Positions 57,458 through 64,000 of a stretch of DNA of 64,000 nucleotides are shown here, one piece after another. The number at the start of each line of letters is the position of its first letter. Position 1 is the stretch's first letter. The position numbers were made by a program, and so were the translations under genes. Source of the stretch: Acanthochromis polyacanthus (lineage: Eukaryota; Chordata; Actinopteri; Pomacentridae); contig NC_067135.1 of assembly GCF_021347895.1 (NCBI RefSeq), positions 25,600,441 to 25,664,440 on the forward strand, in the 5' to 3' direction. The notes beneath the pieces were generated by a model. The model searched no databases and was not told where the DNA came from. It saw only the letters and a list, made by a program, of their open reading frames with translations.

Positions 57458-58060
57458 GAACATATATTTTCATCTTGAAGTTTGGTCAGCAGTTTGTTTA
57501 TTTTTGACTGTACCACTGATCTCACCTAAGCACCACAACTCTCTCTTTTTTGTAATGGTTTCCATTGTATCCATGGTTTCTGTCCATTCTTAGAGCTGCA
57601 GGATGTTCCATCAGAAGACAGGATCGGTGCTTCAATCTACCATCACTGCTCTGCTCTTCTGTCTTTTCTTCACACACTGTTGCAGAGGTAACTTCCACAC
57701 AAGTAGAATTGCTATAAAATCACTTTATTCTTTAGATAAAAGCAAATAGGACAAGAAGAACTTTAAAAGAGTGACAAGAGTGAGAGAAGTTACTTGTCAG
57801 TGCTGTCTCCCTAAAATTACGATTCTACACAACTAAATTGCATTTTAACCATAGGAACCACAACCATATTTGTGTCAGGCTGTTTCCATGTTTATTTCTA
57901 ATGTAAAGTTGGATATTTTAACATGGGGGTTTATGGGGGTTGATTCATTGATGGAGCCAGTCTCAAATGGATTTTGTATGGTGAAGTGACTGAACTTCAC
58001 TGTTGGCTTTATTTGTCAGTCTCGGAACTTAGCTGCTTGGATTTAGTGCATTGACAAGGA
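57458..58060 (+). repeat. Tandem duplication containing a signal-peptide exon, copy 2
   Basis: Partner of 51166-51780; the left end coincides with truncation of the Rex3 LINE. Confidence 0.8.
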
Positions 58061-61000
58061 TACACTTGGAAGGAAGTACATAAAAATTTGGATCCAAAAT
58101 AACAGCAGATAAAACTCTGCCCTAACTGAATTTACATGCCTTTAGGTTTTACTGCAGACCTGAATCTGGGATTTCTGGGACACAGGCAGTCCATTGACAG
58201 TTTAAACTAGTGAGTTATGTAAGAAGAAGAAAAATCATCCACCTGAGAGTTGTCATGAATGAGGGAAATAACTTTGGAAATCAAAACAGATGCTTGATTC
58301 CTGAGCTACATGCAGACACTCATGGAGCTTGTTGTAGATCTAGTAGTTGGTGTGTGTGTGTGAATAGTTTTCACACCATTTTCAAACTGTGATATCAAGT
58401 CGTCCATGTTCAGACAAGAAATGTTTTCTCAATTGGTTAAGATTAACTGAAGAAGTTGTAAGCAGCAACGATTGTGACTAGAAAGCGGAAACGTTTTCTT
58501 TATAAAAGATCATTTTGAGCAGTAATGTAACATACCTCATATCATGCTTTCTTTATCCCTATAGCTTAGTCAGAGACCATCAATTCTGCCAGTTAAAGTG
58601 CACACTTATTTCTGATTGCTGACTAACTCACCGCTATTTTCTGTGTTATACAGACTCTGTTAAAATGTCTTTTTTGGGAGACCTTACAATTTTGATCCAG
58701 CAGTTAAGAATGCATTAAATGGTGTATTTATTTGGGAGGATGCACATTGACAGACATTGCTGTAAAGGCACCATAGTCAGGCAAAATGTAATTTTGTATT
58801 TTTGGTCCATGGACAGAATTAGACTTTTTCACTTGTATCTTTGATTTGAGAAGACTAAGAAAAAGTAATGGACCAAGTGGAGTTCTTCCTGTAGCTCCAT
58901 GCACAATATGAGGTTTATTTATTGCCCACAACATATTTAAATTTCCATATTTACACATAGCAACCAAAAACTGGGTGCCAATGTAAGAACTTGTGGGGTA
59001 TATTCAGACATTGTGGACCTTTGTGCATGTTTCTATCATATTAGTAGAACCAGAAAGTCATTTATTGGGTAAAAAGAAGAACTGACTTGAGGGAAGCTAG
59101 CCTGCACTTGAAGGGTAACCCTTTCGAGCATATCGGTCACTACAGTGTACAGCTATTCAAAAGCTGTTTTCTTGTATGTGCTTGAGTTTATGGCATAATT
59201 GCACATCGGCCACTACAGTGGATCCTATTGCATGATTTCATCCACTCCCAGTGATTGGCCAGCCATTGTAATTAATTTAAAAAGGAGTCAAACCAAGATA
59301 ACAACAGGCAGCCAGAAACACCCAGTTGCTCATTTTCTTTAATTTAAACTTTCTATTAAAAAACAAAACAAAACAGAGAGACCCCTACAGGAAAGAAAAA
59401 TATGTGACATTGAGATCATCTGAGGAGTCATGCAATTGCAAGATTTACCAAGTGTTGATTTTATGTTGGTAGGAAATGAAGATTAGTCACATATCCACTA
59501 AAGTTTACATCATGCTATATTTCAACTACGATGCACTGGCAACAATTAGGTTATTACTGCTGCTGTTCTTGAAAATACGTCATCTGCAGGACATTATTTT
59601 AACTGTAAATGAGCTTGTTAAAGTTTTTAGACTGTAACTTGAAGTTTTTGTATGCATTTATATTTCTTAGAGCTCAGGAGCAGAACATAATAGACAGGCC
59701 TAGAGGATAGTAGAGGAATGATCACAGTCAAGTGAGAAGGATGATGCTAGAAGAAGTGAGGAGGAATGGTTACCAGAAAGATAAGGATTAGTAAATAGTA
59801 GTAGTAGTGACAGTGGAGCTGAGGACAATGAGTCCAGAAAGGATGCTGAGGGACACGAGGCTGAGGATGCATCATAAGATATTATGCCTAACTATTATTA
59901 TTGATGTCATGCTGTCCTCAGTTCAGAGACAAGTTCCATTTTATTATTATTTTTTTTGCCAGTGGTGTGTGTACTCGTTGTGTTATGACCTCACTAATAA
60001 AACTGATTTCAGTTTGATTTTGATGTGCTGGCAAAGTTTAGAATAGTTTCCTTGCGGGAAAGCTGGGCCATAAAATCATCCAGTGTAAGTTAGTGCTGGG
60101 GCAGTACATCCTGATGTGGCAGACAGTCGATGGATAATGAGTGTGAGACTTGGAAAATCTATACAGGAGAGTGAATCTCTCAATGGTGTTTTGATTATTT
60201 ATGCATACGTTATATTATTTTATTGTTCACATCACATTTCACAGTTCAACACACTGTCTATCAATTTATCCATTTGTTTGTTCAGTCCATATTTCGACAG
60301 CAAAAAGCGTGGCGTGTGACTGAGGTGATCAGAATTCATGCATGAAAGGGTTAAACCATGAACAATGTCAAATTCACTTTTTTGGCCAACATAACAAACC
60401 TCCACTGTTCTATTTACTACACATAACTGGAGCTAAGTTCAGTAGCAATGATTTGTTTTGGTGCACTTGGAGTTAATGTTGTGGTCGAAGCTGTTGGATC
60501 CAACATCACAATGGAAACATAAAGCCTGAAAAAGCTGATTAAAGAGTTGTTCCTACAGTGCCTTGTGAAAGTATTCGGCCCCCTTGAACTTTTCAACCTT
60601 TCGCCACATTTCAGGCTTCAAACATAAAGATATAAAATTTTAATTTTTTGTCAAGAATCAACAACAATTGGGACACAATCGTGAAGTGGAATGAAATTTT
60701 TTGGATATTTTAAACTTTTTTAACAAATAAAAAACTGAAAAGTGGGGTGTGCAATATTATTCGGCCCCTTTACTTTCAGTGCAGCAAACTCACTCCAGAA
60801 GTTCAGTGAGGATCTCTGAATGATCCAATGTTGTCCTAAATGACTGATGATGATAAATAGAATCCACCTGTGTGTAATCAAGTCTCCGTATAAATGCACT
60901 TGCTCTGTGATAGTCTCAGGGTTCTGTTTAAAGTGCAGAGAGCATCATGAAGACCAAGGAACACACCAGGCAGGTCTGAGATACTGTTGTGGAGAAGTTT

Positions 61001-63083
61001 AAAGCCGGATTTGGATACGAAAAGATTTCCCAAGCTTTAAACATCTCAAGGAGCACTGTGCAAGCAATCATATTGAAATGGAAGGAGTATCAGACCACTG
61101 CAAATCTACCAAGACCCAGCCGTCCCTCTAAACTTTCACCTGGAACAAGGAGAAGACTGATCAGAGATGCAGCCAAGAGGCCCATGATCACTCTGGATGA
61201 ACTGCAGAGATCTACAGCTGAGGTGGGAGAGTCTGTCCATAGGACAACAATCAGTCATACACTGCACAAATCTGGCCTTTATGGAAGAGTGGCAAGAAGA
61301 AAGCCATTTCTCAAAGATATCCATAAAAAGTCTGGTTTGAAGTTTGCCACAAGCCACCTGGGAGACACACCAAACATGTGGAAGAAGGTGCTCTGGTCAG
61401 ATGAAACCAAAATCCAACTTTTTGGCCACAATGCAAAACGATATGTTTGGCGTAAAAGCAACACAGCTCATCACCCTGAACACACCATCCCCACTGTCAA
61501 ACATGGTGGTGGCAGCCTCATGGGTTGGGCCTGCTTTTCTTCAGCAGGGACAGGGAAGATGGTTAAAATTGATGGGAAGATGAATGGAGCCAAATACAGG
61601 AGCATTCTGGAAGAAAACCTGTTGGAGTCTGCAAAAGACCTGAGACTGGGACAGAGATTTATCTTCCAACAGGACAATGATCCAAAACATAAAGCCAAAT
61701 CTACAATGGAATGGTTCACAAATAAACGTATCCAGGTGTTAGAATGGCCAAGTCAAAGTCCAGACCTGAATCCAATGGAGAATCTGTGGGCAGAGCTGAA
61801 GACTGCTGTTCACAAACGCTCTCCATCCAACCTCACTGAGCTCCAGCTGTTTTGCAAGGAAGAATGGGCAAGAATTTCAGTCTCTGGATGTGCAAAACTG
61901 ATAGAGACATACCCCAAGCGACTTGCAGCTGTAATTGCAGCAAAAGGTGGCGCTACAAAGTATTAATGCAAGGGGGCCGAATAATATTGCACGCCCCACT
62001 TTTCAGGTTTTTATTTGTTTAAAAAAAAGTTTAAAATATCCAATAAATTTCATTCCACTTCACGATTGTGTCCCACTTCTTGTTGATTCTTGACAAAAAA
62101 TTAAAATTTTATATCTTTATGTTTGAAGCCTGAAATGTGGCGAAAGGTTGAAAAGTTCAAGGGGGCCGAATACTTTCACAAGGCACTGTAAAAACATTTG
62201 AACCATTTCATCAAGTTCCTGCAGTGGAAAGCTTCCTAATAAGATACTTAAAGAATACAAACTAGTTTAGAAGCCATTGGAACCTTAAGATGTTGCATTC
62301 TTTACCACATGTAATGATGAACTCTGCGTCATTCATTTAGTGACTGACTCCTGTTTTAAATGTGCTTCTTGTTCAGTTTCAGGTGCTGTTCCTCAACCTG
62401 TCACCACTTTAGCAGGGCTTGATGGAAAGGGAGGAGTGGAGTTACAGTGTGAGTCTGCAGGCTGGTATCCAGAGCCTGAGGTGTTGTGGCTGGACGGTGA
62501 TGGAAACCTCCTCTCTGCTGGACCTACAGAGACAGTCAGAGGTCCTGATGACCTCTATACTGTCAGCAGCAGAGTGACTGTGGAGAAGAAACACAGCAAC
62601 AACTTCACCTGCAGAGTCCAGCAGAAAAAGATCAACCAGAGCAGAGAGACAGAGATCCATGTTCCAGGTAGTTTGTATTCAACTTGACAAACTCCACAGT
62701 TCAGCTGATATCAAATGCCAACGTATTCCATGTTTTATTTTTTCAGATGATTTCTTTAAGGTCCAGTCCAGTAACACCTCCACCATAGTTGGTTTGGCTG
62801 TTTCTATCATCGTGTTATTTCTAGCAGTTGTTCTTTTTGTTCGCACACAAAGACAAAAAAGTAAGTCACATTAATAAAAAACTCCTGAACATTACCAAGT
62901 ACTGAGGTTTTAATGTAAACCCTGACATGAGAGGTTTCATTTTAATATATACAACTGTCTGGATTGCTGTCATTTCTATGTTTAAATACTGATGATTTTA
63001 TTTTTCTCAAAGGGAAAATGAAAACTTTGGTAAATGAAAAGCAAGAAGAACTTGAACTAGTAAGTACAGAAACAGAAGTTTGA
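57603..63083 (+). CDS. Butyrophilin-like protein with IgC-like domain only
   Basis: Predicted 184-aa protein from exons 57603-57687, 62383-62667, 62747-62860 and 63013-63083, all joined in phase 1. Residues 1-28 are a signal peptide. Residues 29-123 are an IgC-like domain (cysteines at 51 and 105, SAGWYPEPEVLW). A transmembrane segment lies at about 136-155, followed by a 23-residue charged tail ending TEV. The IgV domain of the sister gene at 24.9 kb is missing, and no V exon was seen in the 4.7-kb intron, which holds piggyBac and Tc1 elements. The IgC and membrane exons are clear. Their link to this signal exon rests on position and phase only. A GTAAGT donor inside the last codons suggests an alternative splice. 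Confidence 0.6.
58061..59118. other. Intron sequence, no feature
   Basis: No credible exon, including no IgV exon, in the first part of the long intron. Confidence 0.4.
59119..60350. mobile_element. piggyBac-type element, internally deleted
   Basis: Inverted ends CCCTTTCGAGCAT and ATGCATGAAAGGG, flanked by GTAA/TTAA (59115-59118 and 60351-60354), fitting the TTAA target of piggyBac. On the plus strand at about 59740-59870 a piece reads EEWLPER and SSSSDSGAEDNESRKDAEGH, like the acidic N-terminus of piggyBac transposases. The catalytic core is gone. Confidence 0.75.
60556..62188 (+). mobile_element. Tc1 element, nearly complete (1633 bp)
   Basis: Inverted repeats of about 200 bp (CAGTGCCTTGTGAAAGTATT and complement), TA at 60554-60555 and 62189-62190. 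It is the same family as 31201-33456 and sits in the intron before the IgC exon of the butyrophilin-like gene. Confidence 0.95.
60947..61966 (+). pseudogene. Tc1 transposase with one early stop
   Basis: ATG at 60947, then TGA at 60977-60979, then an open frame of 325 codons to TAA at 61966. All functional parts are present: paired-type HTH ([13 protein letters not shown]), GRP-like hook (SRPSKLSPG), catalytic Asp in WSDETKIQ, Asp in [10 protein letters not shown] and Glu in LNPMENLW, with 34 residues between the last two (DD34E). The only obvious lesion is the TGA, possibly a CpG-type change from CGA. The copy at 33 kb has the same TGA. Confidence 0.9.
62383..62667 (+). other. Exon: IgC-like domain
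   Basis: Acceptor cagtttcag, donor GTAGTT. It is 95 codons. From QCESAGWYP onward it is almost identical in DNA to 36870-37095. Confidence 0.9.
62747..62860 (+). other. Exon: transmembrane segment
   Basis: Acceptor ttttttcag, donor GTAAGTCA. It is 38 codons with TIVGLAVSIIVLFLAVVLFV then RTQRQK. It starts DDFFKV, as the equivalent exon of the sister gene starts DDFFEV. Confidence 0.88.
63013..63083 (+). other. Exon: short charged tail
   Basis: Acceptor ttctcaaag. Reads RKMKTLVNEKQEELELVSTE then TEV and TGA. GTAAGT at 63060 could act as a donor and bypass this stop. Confidence 0.6.
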
Positions 63084-63440
63084 CTGCTGGTAGATGAAGA
63101 AAGACACCAAGATCAGGAGATGACAGAAAGTAAAGTCAAGTTTGATGTAAACAAACAATTATGGAATAAAGGAAGAAGGTTTGTGTCTCTAAAGCAGATC
63201 AGATGTCAGTATTCAAGCTCTGACAGGAAGACAAGTAAAGAATGTGGACAGTGGAGAAGAAAAACCAGATGTAGTTTATCAATGAACAGAGAAAGTGGTT
63301 CAGTACAGAAACGGAGAAGAACAACAGCTTTAGCAAACTTCAGTGGAGATAAAAGAAAGTTGTGTGTTCATTTGTCAGTTCAGGTGAACTCTCTGAACCC
63401 CAGAAGCTGTTGGTGCAAACAATAGTTTATGAGTATAAAG
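63084..63440 (+). other. Possible 3'UTR or broken further coding exon
   Basis: Contains an open frame of 101 codons (63120-63425), Lys/Arg-rich and unlike known domains. If the GTAAGT donor at 63060 is used, some of this may be spliced, but no clear acceptor/frame combination was found. Confidence 0.3.
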
Positions 63441-63447
63441 TTCATGG

Positions 63448-63557
63448 CTGATCTGTCCAGGGTGTCCCCTGCCTTCGCCCGAGTCAGCTGAGATAGGCTT
63501 CAGCATCCCCCACGACCCTAGTGAGGATAAAGCGGTGTATAGAGAATGGATGGATGG
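63448..63557 (+). mobile_element. GATG-tailed SINE, 5'-truncated, copy F
   Basis: Last 110 bp of the SINE family, with 10-bp target duplication AAGTTCATGG at 63438-63447 and 63558-63567. Confidence 0.85.
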
Positions 63558-63594
63558 AAGTTCATGGTCTAGTTGTGTTACTGCCACCATCAGG

Positions 63595-64000
63595 AAGAAA
63601 ACACAAACTATCACCTGCTGCTGAGAGACCATTGGTCAGGATGGTCAAGAGTCAAGCAAGAATCATCAGAAAGCAGGTGTGAATGAATGAGAAGCTGCTG
63701 GAACACAGCTGTCAGTGTCCACAGGGTTTGACATCAACATGAGCTGAGAGGATCCATGAAGAAGGAAGTTCTTCCTCTAGAAGCAGAACCTTAAAGCTCC
63801 ACTCAAGTCTGCTGCTGATCACATGGACAAAGAAAAGACCTTCTGGAGGAAAGTTCTGTGGTCAGATGGAAGAAAAACTGAGCATAAATATCTTTGGAGG
63901 AGAGAAGATGAGGCCTTTAACCCCAAGAACACCAGACCTACCATCCAGCATGGTGGTGGCAGTATCATGCTCTGTGGAACTGGAGCTATACACAAAGTAA
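63595..64000 (+). pseudogene. Tc1-like transposase, third family, runs off the window
   Basis: Plus-strand remnants: a HTH-side piece (SGWSRVKQES) near 63635; KSAADHMDKEKTFWRKVLWSD near 63810-63870 with the first catalytic Asp; then [19 protein letters not shown] near 63918-63972. The frame is broken before 63800. The rest lies beyond the window. Confidence 0.75.

Noticed and set aside
60989..61966. 325-codon open frame as a functional host gene
   Set aside because: It is a Tc1 transposase inside TA-flanked inverted repeats. The apparent first codon is GTG, and the true ATG is followed by a stop.
63120..63425. 101-codon basic frame as an extra domain of the C-only gene
   Set aside because: No acceptor joins it in frame with the upstream exon and it resembles no domain; kept only as a possible 3'UTR.
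1..64000. CRISPR array, bacterial operon or phage
   Set aside because: No spaced identical repeats of that type. The introns, Ig exons and LINE/SINE content are vertebrate.

Overview
The window looks like nuclear DNA of a ray-finned (probably percomorph) fish. Its genes are split by introns with GT-AG borders, it encodes vertebrate-type immunoglobulin domains, and it is packed with fish repeat families: Tc1 elements, Rex1-like and Rex3-like LINEs, tRNA-derived SINEs, Harbinger, piggyBac, Tigger and Penelope-like elements. There are no bacterial-style operons, and promoters are only hinted at. Most of the DNA is transposon or decayed repeat; host coding sequence is a few kilobases.

The host genes form a cluster of butyrophilin/Fc-receptor-like membrane proteins. 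From left to right: (1) 0-18.7 kb holds parts of three tandem copies of a minus-strand unit with a duplicated 5' exon and a charged alpha-helical/coiled-coil exon. One copy of that exon (9344-10347) carries about 34 seven-residue repeats; another (about 14.84-15.2 kb) has an in-frame stop. (2) 23.3-38.7 kb is a complete-looking plus-strand butyrophilin-like gene: signal peptide, IgV, IgC-like, transmembrane segment and coiled-coil tail, predicted 454 aa. Its introns hold most of the large transposons. (3) 43.6-47.6 kb is a small plus-strand gene (predicted 175 aa) with signal peptide, transmembrane segment and charged tail but no Ig exon. (4) 51.3 and 57.6 kb carry duplicated signal-peptide exons. 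The second can be joined in frame to an IgC-like exon, a transmembrane exon and a short tail at 62.4-63.1 kb (predicted 184 aa). Between them lies a minus-strand, apparently truncated Fc-receptor-like gene (signal exons plus one Ig domain). All coding introns worked out here are phase 1, as is usual for Ig-superfamily genes.

Among the mobile DNA, a degraded endogenous retrovirus remnant (end of pol plus env, minus strand) lies at about 4.5-6.06 kb. A Penelope-like element with a nested MITE lies at 12.7-14.2 kb, and a Harbinger element at 15.2-17.8 kb. Tc1 elements of about 1.63 kb lie at 31.2, 34.8 and 60.6 kb, the first split by a solo LTR. A 541-bp foldback element with a GC-rich core lies at 33.9 kb, and a decayed Rex3 at 55.1-57.46 kb. 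Several insertions can be verified inside the window because an empty copy of the target site is also present.

The common theme of the genes is a cell-surface receptor-like architecture: phase-1 exons, a single transmembrane segment and a charged helical cytoplasmic tail instead of the B30.2 domain. Ig content varies from V+C, to C only, to none. That combination, and the heptad-coded minisatellite exon, are the most unusual things in the window. All gene models come from reading the sequence alone, without transcripts or database searches.
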